Source: Xanthobacter dioxanivorans (GTDB lineage: Bacteria; Pseudomonadota; Alphaproteobacteria; Rhizobiales; Xanthobacteraceae). Taken from it: a stretch of 64,000 bases of DNA. A program made the position numbers and the translations under genes. The notes under the pieces were generated by a model. It had not been told where the DNA came from and ran no database searches. It was given only the letters and a program-made list of their open reading frames with translations. Location of the stretch: assembly GCF_016807805.1 (NCBI RefSeq), contig NZ_CP063362.1, positions 5,684,501 through 5,748,500 of the forward strand. Direction: 5' to 3'. Shown one piece after another: positions 41,937 through 51,535 of the stretch. Each line of letters begins with the position of its first letter. Positions within the stretch are counted from its first letter, which is position 1.

Positions 41937-42563
41937 ATGACCGAACAGGTCGCACCGGGGATCATCCGCAAGCTGTGGACCGGGGAGACCGGATTATTCC
42001 GGGACCACCTCCTGAGGCTCGATACGGAGAGCCGCCGGTTCAGATTCGGCTCTGCGGTATCTGCCGAATTCATCGAGCGCTATGCGTCGCGGGTGTTCCG
42101 CACCGGCGCCATCGTGCACGGCTGCTTCGTCGACGGGGAACTGCGCGCCGCCGCCGAGCTCTATCCCATGGGCGATGTCCTGCCCGGGGAAGCGGAAGCC
42201 GCCTTCAGCGTGGAGCATGAGTTCCAGAACCATGGGCTCGGCACGCTGCTTCTGGAGCGTGTGATCCTGACCGCGCGCAATCGCGGCATCCGCACGCTCT
42301 GCATGAACTGCCTCGCCCACAATCGGCGCATGCAGCAGATTGCGCGCAAATTCGACGCCGAGCTCAGCTTCGACACCGACGAGGTGGTGGCCGAGCTCAC
42401 CGCCCCCTTCCCCACCGCGCTCTCGCTGGCGCAGGAGGCGGCGGCTGATGCCCAGGGCGTGGCGGGAGCCGTGCTGCAGGCCCAGCGCCTCGCCACCGGC
42501 CGCCTGTTCGACTGGTTCATGCCGGGACAGCCCATTTCGGAAGTGGAGCTCGAGGCCCACTGA
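41937..42563 (+). CDS. GNAT-family N-acetyltransferase
   Basis: The 208-residue protein has the GNAT fold: YASRVFRTGAIVHGCFVDGELRAAAELYPMG, AEAAFSVEHEFQNHGLGTLLLERVILTARNRGIRTLCMNCLAHNRRMQQIARKF, in which HEFQNHGLGTLLLERV is the acetyl-CoA-binding loop (Q/R-x-x-G-x-G/A, near residue 93). A longer C-terminal tail follows with a SLAQEAAADAQGVAG stretch. The substrate is not predictable. The region upstream is AT-rich, unusual here, and suggests regulation by its own promoter. Confidence 0.87.
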   Translation: MTEQVAPGIIRKLWTGETGLFRDHLLRLDTESRRFRFGSAVSAEFIERYASRVFRTGAIVHGCFVDGELRAAAELYPMGDVLPGEAEAAFSVEHEFQNHGLGTLLLERVILTARNRGIRTLCMNCLAHNRRMQQIARKFDAELSFDTDEVVAELTAPFPTALSLAQEAAADAQGVAGAVLQAQRLATGRLFDWFMPGQPISEVELEAH

Positions 42564-42591
42564 TCTTTTCCCGTCTGCCCCGGACGCACGG

Positions 42592-42620
42592 AAGGCGGCA
42601 CCGCAAGGTGCCGCCTTTTT
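42592..42620 (+). terminator. Rho-independent terminator after the GNAT gene
   Basis: An 11-bp stem (42592-42602 with 42607-42617), loop GCAA and TTTCTTT downstream. The stem is 29 bases after the stop. Confidence 0.9.
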
Positions 42621-42640
42621 CTTTGCCGCGCCGCCGCGCT

Positions 42641-42970
42641 TCAGTGGGCGACGGACTTCGAGAACAGGTTGATCACCGCCACCCCGGCGATGATCAGGAT
42701 CAGGCCGATCAGCGCCGGCAGGTCGAGCCGCTGGCCGTGATGGAACCAGGCGATCGCGGTGACGAGCACGATGCCCACGCCCGACCAGATGGCATAGGAG
42801 ATGCCCACCGGCAGCACCCGGAGGGTGAGGGAGAGGCAGAAGAACGCCGTGGCGTAGCCCACGACCACCACCACCGACGGCAGAAGCCGCGTAAAGCTCT
42901 CGGTCGACTTGAGGGCCGAAGTCGCCACCACTTCGGCGACGATGGCGATGGCGAGATAGAGATAGCTCAT
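42641..42970 (-). CDS. Small multidrug resistance transporter (EmrE-like)
   Basis: The 109-residue protein has four membrane helices and the SMR signature YLYLAIAIVAEVVATSALKSTESFTRLLP, with the essential Glu at residue 13, then YATAFFCLSLTLRVLPVGISYAIWSGVGIVLVTAIAWF. The Glu is the proton/drug-binding residue. It pumps lipophilic cations as a dimer. It is convergent with the GNAT gene and shares the region 42564-42640. Confidence 0.9.
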   Translation of the reverse strand: MSYLYLAIAIVAEVVATSALKSTESFTRLLPSVVVVVGYATAFFCLSLTLRVLPVGISYAIWSGVGIVLVTAIAWFHHGQRLDLPALIGLILIIAGVAVINLFSKSVAH

Positions 42971-43103
42971 GGGACCCCGGGGGTTTCGCGCAGCCGGCGG
43001 GCACCGGCGCGCCGGTGCCGAGGAGAGGCGGTGCCGGCGGCCCCTGTCAATGCGGCCGATGCGGCGGACTTGATCCGCCCCCGTCGCGGGCCCTGACGCC
43101 GGC

Positions 43104-46100
43104 TCAATGGAAGTTCCGCCCCTTCGGCATGGCCGCGCGGGGGTCCGTGGCGGCTTGCGACAGCGGGGGCGGCAGCCGCCCGGCCTTGTCGCGCGTGTCG
43201 CGTCCCGGCGGTCCGCGCCGGCCCTCGTCGGCGGGCATGGCGGGATCGATCGGCTTGGCGAGATCGCCGGGGGCATCGAGGGTGGAGACAAGGTAGCTCC
43301 AGTCCTCCACCCTGTCCGCCACGAGGTGGATGACGCTCTGCTCGTTCTGCAGCCGCCCCGTCACCGCCACGAGGCGCGCGCCCAGGACCTGCGGGCGGAA
43401 GGCCTCGAACACGCGCGGCCAGACGATGACGTTGGCCCAGGCCTCCTCGTCCTCAATGGTCATGAAGATGACGCCGCTCGCCGTACCCGGCCGCTGGCGC
43501 ACCAGCACGAGGCCGGCCAAGGTCAGGCGGCGGCCGCTCTTCATCGGCGGCAGGCGGCCGGCCGGCGTCACCCCGCGCCGCGCCAGCTCGGGGCGCAGGA
43601 AGGCGAGCGGGTGGGCCTTCAGGGACAGCTTGAGGTGCCGGTAGTCGGCGATGACCTGAGCGCCGGGAGGCAGCGCCTGAAGGTCCATGTCGGGCTCGCG
43701 GGCGGTGGCGACGGCGCGGAACAGGGGCAGGTCGTCCTTGTCGCCCGCCCGGCGCAGGCCCTTGATGGCCCAGAGCGCCGCGCGACGGTCGAGCCCGAGG
43801 GAGCGGAAGGCGTCCGCATCGGCAAGGCGCTCCAGTGTCAATGGCGCAAGGCCGGTGCGCAGCCACAGATCGCGGATGGAATCGTAGCCCTCGCCCCTGA
43901 AGTCGGTGAGGCGCTGCGCCTCCGCCGCCTTCAGCCCCTCGACCTGGCGCAAACCGAGGCGCAGGGCATGGGTGGTCTCCACGTCGCCGGCCATGTCGGC
44001 ATGGCGCGGGTGCAGGCGCCGCGCGGCGGGGAAGGGAGCACCCTCCTCCCGCTCCAGGGTGTGGTCGAAGGCCGAGGCGTTCACGTCCACGGGCCGCACC
44101 TCCACCCCGTGTTCCTGCGCATCGCGCACCAGCTGGGCCGGGGCGTAGAAGCCCATGGGCCATGCATTCAGGAGCCCGGCGGCGAACACGTCCGGATAAT
44201 GGCATTTCAGCCAGGCCGAGCAGTAGACGATGAGGGCGAAGCTCTCCGCGTGGGATTGCGGGAAGCCGTAGGAGCCGAAGCCTTCGATCTGCTTCCACAG
44301 GCTCTCGGCGAAGGGGCGCTGGTAGCCGTTCTTCAGCATTCCCGCGATGAGCTTGTCGTGGAAGGAACCGATGGTGCCGACCCGCTTGAAGGTGGCCATG
44401 GCCCGGCGCAATTGGTCCGCCTCGCCGGGGGAGAAGCCCGCCCCGACGATGGCGATCTGCATGGCCTGCTCCTGGAACAGGGGGACGCCGAGGGTAGGCG
44501 AAAGCACATCCTTCAGCTCTTCGGAAGGATAGTCCACCGGATCCAGCCCCTGCCGGCGCCGCAGATAGGGGTGCACCATGCCGCCCTGGATGGGGCCGGG
44601 CCGCACGATGGCCACCTCCACCACCAGGTCCTTGAACTCCTCCGGCCTGAGGCGCGGCAGCATGGTCTGCTGCGCCCGGCTCTCCACCTGAAACACGCCG
44701 ATGGAATCCGCCCGCTGCAACATGGCGTAGACCCGCGCATCGGCGAACGGGGTATCGCCGATGCGCCCCATCTCCAGTCCGTAATGGGCCTTCAGCAGGT
44801 CGAAGCACTTGCGCAGCGCGGTGAGCATGCCGAGGGCGAGCACGTCCACCTTGAGCAGGCCCACCGTCTCCAGGTCGTCCTTGTTCCATTCGATGATGGG
44901 CCGCTCGTCCATGGCCGACCGCGTGAGCGGCACGGTCTCGTCGAGCCGGTCGTGGGTCACCACCATGCCGCCCACATGCTGGGAGAGATGGCGCGGAAAG
45001 CCGATGAGTGCCTTCGTCAGGCCCAGCACATGCCCAAGGCGCGGGTCGGCGGGGTCGAGGCCGAGGCGGCGGGCCTCCTCCGCCTTCACCCCCTCCGAGG
45101 ACCAGCCCCAGATGGAGCCTGCGAGCACCCCCACCGTATCGTCGGAGAGGCCGAAGGCCTTGCCCACCTCGCGCACCGCCGAGCGGGTGCGGTAGGTGAT
45201 GGTGGTGGCGGCGAGCCCCGCATGGGCGGCGCCGTAGCGCGCATAGACGAAGGCGAGCACCTCGCCCCGGCGCTCATGCTCGAAATCGATATCGATGTCC
45301 GGCGGCTCGCCCCGCTCCTCCGAGATGAACCGCTCGAACAGGAGGTTGGTCTTCATGGGATCGACGTCGGTGATGCCCATGCAGAAGCACACCGCGGAAT
45401 TGGCCGCCGAGCCGCGCCCCTGGCACAGGATGCCCTTGCCCCGGGCGAAGCCGACGATCTCGTGCACGGTGAGGAAATAGGGGGCGTAGCCCAGCTTGGC
45501 GATGAGGCCGAGCTCGTGAACGAGCGCATCGCGCACCTTCTGCGGCACGCCGTCGGGATAATGGTTCCGCGCCCCCGCCCAGGCGAGCGCCTCCAGGGCC
45601 GCCTGCGGGCTCTCGAAGCCCGCGCGCGCCTCGCGCGGATAGGTGGGCTTCAGGTCATCGAGGCAGAAGGCGAGCCGGGAGAAGAAGGAGAAGGTCTCCG
45701 CCACCGCCCCGGGCACGGCGCGGTAGAGGCGCGCCATCTCGGCGGGAGATTTCAGGTGCCGCTCGGCATTCGCCTCCAGCCGGCGGCCGGCGGCGTCCAG
45801 CGGCAGGTGGTGGCGGATGGCGGTGAGCACGTCCTGCAGCGGGCGCCGGTCGGGGTCGTGATAGAGCACGTCCCCCGAGGCGAGGAGCGGCACGCCTGCC
45901 GCACACGCCATCTCGGACAGCCGCGCGAGGCGGCGGGCATCGTCGCCACGCCCGAACAGGGGGGCGACGAGCCAGACCCGGCCGGGGGCGGCCTCCTTCA
46001 GGCGCGACAGGAAGGGCGCGAACGCCTCCGGCAGGCGGCGCGGCGGGAGCACGGCAAGACACATCCCCTCCTGCCATTCCAGGAGATCGGCGAGGCCGAG

Positions 46101-46535
46101 ATGGCAGTCCCCCTTCTGCGCCCGCATGTTGCCGGCGGTGAGGAGGCGGCAGAGCCGGCCATAGGCGGCGCGGTCCTGCGGGTAGGCGAGGATGTCGGGC
46201 GTGCCGTCGGCAAAGACGAGGCGCGCGCCCACCGCGAGCCGCACGCCCTGGACCTTCGCCATGGCATGGGCGCGCACCACGCCGGCCAGCGTGTTGCGGT
46301 CGGCAATCCCGATGCCGCGATGGCCGAGGGCCGCGGCCGCCGCCACATACTCCTCCGGATGCGAGCCCCCGCGCAGGAAGGAGAAATTGGTGGTGACGGC
46401 CAGCTCGACGAAGGGCTGGGCTGGAGCCGGCGGCGCAGGCCGGCGCGCGGGTGGCTCCGCCGGGAATGGGAGGAGCGAGGCCCCGGAAGGCGAAGGCGAG
46501 GATCCGGAAGGTGAGGATTCGGAAGGCGAGGTCAT
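43104..46535 (-). CDS. dnaE2: Error-prone DNA polymerase III alpha (DnaE2/ImuC)
   Basis: This 1143-residue polymerase is the catalytic part of the SOS mutagenesis complex ImuA-ImuB-DnaE2. It has an N-terminal PHP domain (TNFSFLRGGSHPEEYVAAAAALGHRGIGIADRNTLAGVVRAH), the palm with CQGRGSAANSAVCFCMGITDVDP and PPDIDIDFEHERR, finger and beta-binding regions (QSHAESFALIVYCSAWLKCHYP), and an OB-fold near the C-terminus (TLAGLVLVRQRPGTASGVIFMTIEDEEAWANVIVWP). Start at 46535 follows the imuB stop by eight bases. Codon use and length are normal; the frame is intact. Confidence 0.95.
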   Translation of the reverse strand: MTSPSESSPSGSSPSPSGASLLPFPAEPPARRPAPPAPAQPFVELAVTTNFSFLRGGSHPEEYVAAAAALGHRGIGIADRNTLAGVVRAHAMAKVQGVRLAVGARLVFADGTPDILAYPQDRAAYGRLCRLLTAGNMRAQKGDCHLGLADLLEWQEGMCLAVLPPRRLPEAFAPFLSRLKEAAPGRVWLVAPLFGRGDDARRLARLSEMACAAGVPLLASGDVLYHDPDRRPLQDVLTAIRHHLPLDAAGRRLEANAERHLKSPAEMARLYRAVPGAVAETFSFFSRLAFCLDDLKPTYPREARAGFESPQAALEALAWAGARNHYPDGVPQKVRDALVHELGLIAKLGYAPYFLTVHEIVGFARGKGILCQGRGSAANSAVCFCMGITDVDPMKTNLLFERFISEERGEPPDIDIDFEHERRGEVLAFVYARYGAAHAGLAATTITYRTRSAVREVGKAFGLSDDTVGVLAGSIWGWSSEGVKAEEARRLGLDPADPRLGHVLGLTKALIGFPRHLSQHVGGMVVTHDRLDETVPLTRSAMDERPIIEWNKDDLETVGLLKVDVLALGMLTALRKCFDLLKAHYGLEMGRIGDTPFADARVYAMLQRADSIGVFQVESRAQQTMLPRLRPEEFKDLVVEVAIVRPGPIQGGMVHPYLRRRQGLDPVDYPSEELKDVLSPTLGVPLFQEQAMQIAIVGAGFSPGEADQLRRAMATFKRVGTIGSFHDKLIAGMLKNGYQRPFAESLWKQIEGFGSYGFPQSHAESFALIVYCSAWLKCHYPDVFAAGLLNAWPMGFYAPAQLVRDAQEHGVEVRPVDVNASAFDHTLEREEGAPFPAARRLHPRHADMAGDVETTHALRLGLRQVEGLKAAEAQRLTDFRGEGYDSIRDLWLRTGLAPLTLERLADADAFRSLGLDRRAALWAIKGLRRAGDKDDLPLFRAVATAREPDMDLQALPPGAQVIADYRHLKLSLKAHPLAFLRPELARRGVTPAGRLPPMKSGRRLTLAGLVLVRQRPGTASGVIFMTIEDEEAWANVIVWPRVFEAFRPQVLGARLVAVTGRLQNEQSVIHLVADRVEDWSYLVSTLDAPGDLAKPIDPAMPADEGRRGPPGRDTRDKAGRLPPPLSQAATDPRAAMPKGRNFH

Positions 46536-46543
46536 GGCGCCCC

Positions 46544-48225
46544 TCACCCGAACAGGCCGTGGATGAACCAGCGCGGCTCGCTCGTCTCCCGCCCGTAGAG
46601 GCCGGCGCGGAACAGCCAGAAGCGGTGTCCCTCCCGGGTCTCCACGCGGAAATAGTCGCGCGTGGGGACCGCCGTCTCCTGTGGTCCCTTTCGCCACCAT
46701 TCGGCGGCGATGCGCTCCGGCCCCTCGGCACGGCTCACCTCATGGCGGCGCCGACGCCAGCGGAAGTGCAAGGGCGGCCCGTCGGGCACCTCGGCCACCG
46801 CCTCCACCGGCTCGGGCCTGTCGAACAGGCGCAGGGGGCGATCGGGCCCGCAGAGGTCCGGGATGGTCGCAACGCCCCCCTCCGGTCCTCCGCCGGCAAG
46901 GCAACGGGCCCCTCCCATCCCTCGTCCCCCGCCAGCCCCCCTGCCGCCCCGGCGAGCAGGGCCGCCGCGCCGATCGCCTGGGCCGGCACGGCACGGCTGC
47001 TGGCGTCGGGCCAATGGCGATCCTCCGCCACCAGCACCTGCACCTGCCGCGTCCCGAAGCGGATGGAAAGGCGGTCGATGAGGCCGTCGAGCGCCTCCGC
47101 CCCGTCCGTATCGGCGGCAAACCCCGACTGGCGCTCGGCCATGGGGGCCGCCTCCCGCACGGCGAGGCGCAGGAGGTCGAAGCCGAAGCCCGCATCGAGA
47201 CAGGAGACCGCGGCCAGCTTCTCCGCGAACAGGCGGCGAATGGCCTGCGGATCGCGCAGCGGCCGGCCGGTGCCGACGACAAGGCGCGTCACCTTGCCGT
47301 CCACCCGGAACAGGGAAAGTTCGAGCCGCCGCGTCCCCACCCCCTGGCGCTCCAGAGCGGGGACGAGGGAGGCGGCGAGCTTCAGCGTGAGGCCCAGCAC
47401 GTCCTCCACCCGCTCCACCGGCTCGAACAGATTGCGCTCGGCGCAGAAGACCGGCGGGGAAAAGCGATAGTCCACCGCCGCCGGAGCCGTTCCCAGCGCC
47501 GCGTCGAGGCGATCGAGGAGCCCGGCGCCGAAGCGGGCGGCGAGCGGGGCGCGGGGCTTGCCGACGAGGTCTCCCACCCGGCGGAAGCCGAGCCGCGCCA
47601 GGGCGCCGAGCGCTCCCTCCTCCAGCCGCAAGGCGGCGAGCGACAGGGGGGACAGGAGCGGTACGAGGTCCTCCTCCTGCGGCACCACCACGCCGGCGCC
47701 GGCCCGCCGCTCCCCCCTCGCCGAGAACCGGGCCAAGGCGAAGGCCGCCCCGGAGGTGGCGGCAAGGGCCGCGCGGGCGGCAAAGCCCTGGGCGCCCACC
47801 CGCCGGAGCAGGTCGCGCACCAGTCCCTCTTCGCCGCCGAACAGGTGGGCGCAGCCGGTGACATCGAGCAGCAGCCCCGCGCGCCCGTCGAGGGCGAGGA
47901 GCGGGGTGTAGCGCTCGCAGGCGTCGGCGAAGCGCATGAGCACATGCGCATCCGCGTCCGGCGTAGCCTCGCTCACCGCGAGGCCGGGAAAGCGGGCGCG
48001 GGCATCGGCCAGCGCCAGGCCCGGCGCCAAGCCGAGCGACACGGCGGCCGCATTCAGCGACAGGAGGCGCACCGCGCCCTTGTCCGCCACCACGGTGGCA
48101 CGGGGCGCGGCGCGCGCCTCAGGCGACATCCGCCGTTCGAGGCGGTCCGTCGAAAGGCTCGGCAGGTTGAGGGCGAGATAGCGCCGGCCGTCCGAGGCTG
48201 GGAGATCCAGTGTCCCGGGGGTCAT
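46544..48225 (-). pseudogene. imuB: ImuB, inactive Y-family polymerase homologue, frameshifted
   Basis: ImuB links ImuA, DnaE2 and the sliding clamp. The N-terminal frame (residues 1-450 or so: [55 protein letters not shown]) runs out of the family pattern near 46880. A second frame then continues with PDRPLRLFDRPEPVEAVAEVPDGPPL, TRDYFRVETREGHRFWLFRAGLYGRETSEPRWFIHGLFG to 46544. Adding one C to the six-C run at 46875-46880 joins them into a 560-residue protein. So the gene is either really interrupted or mis-sequenced. As drawn, the truncated product would lose the C-terminal region that binds its partners. Confidence 0.88.
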
Positions 48226-49006
48226 GCCGCGCCTCCCTCTCGTCCGGCGCAAGGCGGAAATGACCGCCGGCGAAGGCCAGCGGCCAGGCCCCGGGCGGCC
48301 CGAAGCGGTTGCGCACCAGGCGGGCATTGGCGCGGGGCAGGCCAAGGCCGCCGAAGCCGTCTCGGGCCGGGCTGGGCAAGGGCGAGACCACCCAGCGGCT
48401 CGCCGCCGCGCAGGGCTCGGGGGCCGCCGCGTAGCGCACGAGGAGGCCGAGGACACCCCGCCCCCGCGCTGCGAGCGAAAGGCGCCGCGTGGCTGTGAGC
48501 GCTTCCGGCAGAGGCGCGCACACTTCTCCCAGGACCGCGGCAAGGCCGGCGCATTTCAAACCCTCCTCCATCACGAACAGGACGTCCTGCGGCCGGCGCA
48601 CGCGCACCACGATGAGCGCACCGGGGGACAGGCCGAAGGCGGCAAGCCCCGGCGCGTAGAAGGTGCCGGCCTCCCACGGCACCAGATCCTGCTGCACCAC
48701 CAGCAGCGGCCGGCGGCGCTGTGCCACCGCGCGGGCGGCGAGCCCCAAAGCGAAGGCGCCGAGCACGCCCGCATGCTCCGCCGCCGCCGACGCCTCGTGG
48801 AGGCCGCCCCACAGGAGGCCGCCGCCAAGGACGCCATCCACCTGCGGCACCCCCAGCAACAGGCGCGCAGGCGCCCCGCCTTCCGACGCGGGGAAAGTCC
48901 CGGACGGGTCGGGTGATGCCTCGCCCCGCTCGATGGCCGCGATCGTCCGGCGCAGACGCGCGACATCGGCCGCGGAGCGGGATGCTTCCGTGGAACATGA
49001 CGGCAC
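48119..49006 (-). CDS. imuA: ImuA, RecA-like SOS mutagenesis protein
   Basis: The 295-residue protein has the ImuA layout: a charged N-terminal helix ([16 protein letters not shown]), a RecA-like ATPase-related core ([96 protein letters not shown]), then [23 protein letters not shown]. ImuA interacts with ImuB and regulates the mutasome. The start is GTG at 49006, with a GAGAGG-like site upstream and an SOS box just beyond it. Its 3' end overlaps imuB by 107 bases, longer than usual. Confidence 0.88.
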   Translation of the reverse strand: MPSCSTEASRSAADVARLRRTIAAIERGEASPDPSGTFPASEGGAPARLLLGVPQVDGVLGGGLLWGGLHEASAAAEHAGVLGAFALGLAARAVAQRRRPLLVVQQDLVPWEAGTFYAPGLAAFGLSPGALIVVRVRRPQDVLFVMEEGLKCAGLAAVLGEVCAPLPEALTATRRLSLAARGRGVLGLLVRYAAAPEPCAAASRWVVSPLPSPARDGFGGLGLPRANARLVRNRFGPPGAWPLAFAGGHFRLAPDEREARHDPRDTGSPSLGRPALSRPQPAEPFDGPPRTADVA

Positions 49007-49019
49007 GACCGCCTCTTTC

Positions 49020-49034
49020 GTTCTCTATTTGTTC
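49020..49034 (-). promoter_or_regulatory. LexA (SOS) box of the imuA-imuB-dnaE2 operon
   Basis: GTTC-N7-GTTC (49020-49034) matches the alphaproteobacterial LexA consensus exactly. It lies 14 bases upstream of the imuA start, just downstream of the candidate -10 element, so LexA would block the start of transcription. Confidence 0.88.
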
Positions 49035-49037
49035 CTA

Positions 49038-49066
49038 TAGATTCCGGAAGCCTGGGGCTGAGTCAA
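49038..49066 (-). promoter_or_regulatory. Candidate promoter of imuA
   Basis: On the minus strand TTGACT (49061-49066) and AATCTA (49038-49043) are 17 bases apart. The LexA box begins four bases after the -10. Confidence 0.6.
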
Positions 49067-49168
49067 GGCAGCCGCGCTCCTCCTCCCCGCCATGCCCCCA
49101 AAGGCAATGGATGCGAACCGCCCGCGATCGGCTATGGTCGCCTCCCCCGTCCCGATCCCCCCGCCGAG

Positions 49169-49681
49169 ATGACACAGCCCGACCTCACCCCCCAGAACAC
49201 CACGCCCCAAGGCTCCGTTTCCGAAGCCTTCACCCCCCGGGATCCCGCCTTCGAGACCAAGGTGCGCGAGAGCTTCGCGCGCCAGCCCTTCATGGCCACC
49301 CTCGGCGCCGTCCTGGGCGCGGTGGTGCCGGGGCGGGTCGAGGTGGTGCTGCCCTATGCGGAGGGCGTTACCCAGCAGCATGGCTTCTTCCATGGCGGCT
49401 CCATCGGCGCCATCGCCGACACGGCGGGCGGCTATGCCGCCTTCACCCTGTTCCCGCCCGGCTCCACGGTGCTGACCGTGGAATACAAGATCAACATCAT
49501 GTCCCCCGGCAAGGGCGAGCGGCTGGTGGCGGTAGGCGAGGTGACGCGCGCCGGGCGCACCCTCACCATCGTGCGCGTGGACGTCTATGCCGATGCGGAC
49601 GGCGCGCGCACCCATTGCGCCACCGCCACGCAGACCCTCATCTGCCTGCACGGCAAAAGCGACGGGCCGGCCGCCGGCTGA
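49169..49681 (+). CDS. PaaI-family (hotdog) acyl-CoA thioesterase
   Basis: The 170-residue protein has the PaaI signature: [77 protein letters not shown], with the catalytic HGG near residue 76 and the D/G residues of the hotdog fold. Such enzymes hydrolyse phenylacetyl-CoA-like or other acyl-CoA substrates. The stop overlaps the sfsA start by one base (TGATG), so the two are cotranslated. Confidence 0.88.
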   Translation: MTQPDLTPQNTTPQGSVSEAFTPRDPAFETKVRESFARQPFMATLGAVLGAVVPGRVEVVLPYAEGVTQQHGFFHGGSIGAIADTAGGYAAFTLFPPGSTVLTVEYKINIMSPGKGERLVAVGEVTRAGRTLTIVRVDVYADADGARTHCATATQTLICLHGKSDGPAAG

Positions 49682-50394
49682 TGCGCTTCGCCACCCCTCT
49701 CATTCCCGGCCGTCTGCTCAGGCGCTACAAGCGCTTCCTCGCCGACGTGGTACTGGCGGACGGCACGGAAACCACCGCGCACGTGGCCAATTCCGGCGCC
49801 ATGCTGGGGCTTGGCGCCCCCGGCAGCCGGGTGTGGCTCTCCCGCTCGCCCAATCCCGCCCGCAAGCTGGCCCTGAGCTGGGAGCTGGTGGAAGCCGACT
49901 TCGGGGCAGGGCCGGAATTGGTGGGGGTGAACACCATGCACCCCAATCTGCTGGTGGCCGAGGCCATCGCGGCCGGCCACGTGCCGGCGCTTTCCGGCTA
50001 TGCCCGCATGCGGCGCGAGGTGAAGTACGGCAAATCGAGCCGCATCGACATCCAGCTGGAGGACGAGGCAAAACCCCTCTGCCTCGTGGAGGTGAAGAAC
50101 GTGCACCTCATGCGCGCGCCGGGCCGCGCCGAGTTTCCGGACTGCGTCACCGCGCGCGGTGCCAAGCACCTCGAGGAGCTGGCGGCCGAAGCGGAAAAGG
50201 GCAACCGCTCGGTCATGGTCTATCTGAGCCAGATCGGCTCGGCCCGCACCATCGGCCTCGCCCGCGACCTCGACCCCGCCTATGGCCGCGCCTTCGACCG
50301 GGCGCGCGCCGCCGGCATCGAGGCCATCGGCCTCGTCTGCCGCATCGATCCCGAGGGCATCGAGGTGGCGGGCCTCGTTCCCATGACGGGGTGA
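49681..50394 (+). CDS. sfsA: SfsA family DNA/RNA nuclease-like protein
   Basis: The 237-residue protein begins [28 protein letters not shown] and has the SfsA OB-fold N-domain ([16 protein letters not shown]) and PD-(D/E)XK-like C-domain with [10 protein letters not shown] (residues 135-144) and [17 protein letters not shown]. coli SfsA was named for sugar fermentation stimulation, and the nuclease-like fold is structural. The molecular role is not known. Its start overlaps the thioesterase stop. Confidence 0.94.
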   Translation: MRFATPLIPGRLLRRYKRFLADVVLADGTETTAHVANSGAMLGLGAPGSRVWLSRSPNPARKLALSWELVEADFGAGPELVGVNTMHPNLLVAEAIAAGHVPALSGYARMRREVKYGKSSRIDIQLEDEAKPLCLVEVKNVHLMRAPGRAEFPDCVTARGAKHLEELAAEAEKGNRSVMVYLSQIGSARTIGLARDLDPAYGRAFDRARAAGIEAIGLVCRIDPEGIEVAGLVPMTG

Positions 50395-50530
50395 GGACGA
50401 GGTGAGACAGATCGGCCGCCGCACCTCCCCCTCCGTCAGCGCGCGCATCTCCTCGCATGCGCGCATGGACAGGCCCGCCGGGCCGCGCCACACATAGAAC
50501 ATTCATCGATTCGCACGTTGGGGATCCGGC

Positions 50531-51535
50531 ATGCCCTTCACCCTCCACCTCACCCGGCGCGGCACCTTCAGGCTGGCCGCGACGCTCGCGGGCGCGCTCG
50601 TCGCCGACGCATTCCTGCCGGCCCGCGCCGAGGAGGACCCGGACGTGGAGGCCATCAAGGCGCTGAAGCCCGGCCAATGGGTCTGGTATCCCGAGCGGGC
50701 GCCGGACGGCTTCGTCGCCGTCGTGGTGAACCTCACCGACCAATTGTGCTTCGTCTACCGCAACGGCGTGCGCATCGGCGTCGCCACCGTCTCCACCGGC
50801 AAGGAGGGGCACGACACCCCCACCGGCGTCTTCACCATCCTCGGCAAGGACGTGGACCACCACTCCTCGCTTTATAACGACGCCTCCATGCCCTACACGG
50901 AGCGCCTCACCTGGTCGGGGGTGGCGCTGCATGCGGGCGGGCTGCCCGGCTATCCCTCCTCCCACGGCTGCGTGCACTTGCCGCTCGCCTTCTCCAAGCT
51001 CCTGTTCGGCATCACCCATGTGGGCACGCCGGTGATCATCGCCGATGCCCACAGCGCCCCCGAGGACGTGATCCACCCCGGCATCGTCATGAGCGAGGGG
51101 CTGGACGAGGAGCTTGCCGTCTCCGCCACCGGCCAGGGCGCGCCACAAGACGCCGCCGCGACGCCGGAGCCCGTCTCCATGGTGGTGAGCGGCGCCGACC
51201 GCAGCATCACCGTGCTGCGCGGGGCGCAGACAGTGGTGCAGGGGCCGGTGGTCATCACCGCCCCCGAAGAGCCCCTCGGCAACGTGGTCTACGTGCTGGT
51301 GACCAAGGACGGCACCGCCCCGCGCTGGAGCGCCATCTCCTACGAAGGCGGCCAGCAGCCCGCCGGGATGGCGCAGGAAGCCCTCGCCCGCATCACGGTG
51401 GGCCCTTCCATCAACAAGCAGGTGGCGGCGCTGGTGGTGCCCGGCGCAACGCTCTTCGTCACCGACCTGCCGGCCCATCCCGGCACGCGCAGCGAAGGCG
51501 GCTTCGTCATCATGACCCACAAGGCGACGAGCTGA
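50531..51535 (+). CDS. L,D-transpeptidase (YkuD family), periplasmic
   Basis: The 334-residue protein has a signal peptide (about residues 1-33, ending ARAEE), a YkuD domain with the signature HAGG-(P)-GYPSSHGCVHLP: H134, H145 and C147, and LTDQLCFVYRNGVRIGVATVSTGKEGHDTPTGVFTIL (residues 68-104). It makes 3-3 cross-links or attaches proteins to peptidoglycan. A C-terminal region rich in beta strands follows the catalytic domain. The stop overlaps the mepA start by one base, so a murein cross-linker and a murein endopeptidase are coupled. Confidence 0.92.
   Translation: MPFTLHLTRRGTFRLAATLAGALVADAFLPARAEEDPDVEAIKALKPGQWVWYPERAPDGFVAVVVNLTDQLCFVYRNGVRIGVATVSTGKEGHDTPTGVFTILGKDVDHHSSLYNDASMPYTERLTWSGVALHAGGLPGYPSSHGCVHLPLAFSKLLFGITHVGTPVIIADAHSAPEDVIHPGIVMSEGLDEELAVSATGQGAPQDAAATPEPVSMVVSGADRSITVLRGAQTVVQGPVVITAPEEPLGNVVYVLVTKDGTAPRWSAISYEGGQQPAGMAQEALARITVGPSINKQVAALVVPGATLFVTDLPAHPGTRSEGGFVIMTHKATS

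Noticed and set aside
43107..46514. A 1135-residue open frame on the plus strand opposite dnaE2
   Set aside because: It is a high-GC shadow of the dnaE2 gene: no family motifs, no ribosome binding site, low-complexity composition.
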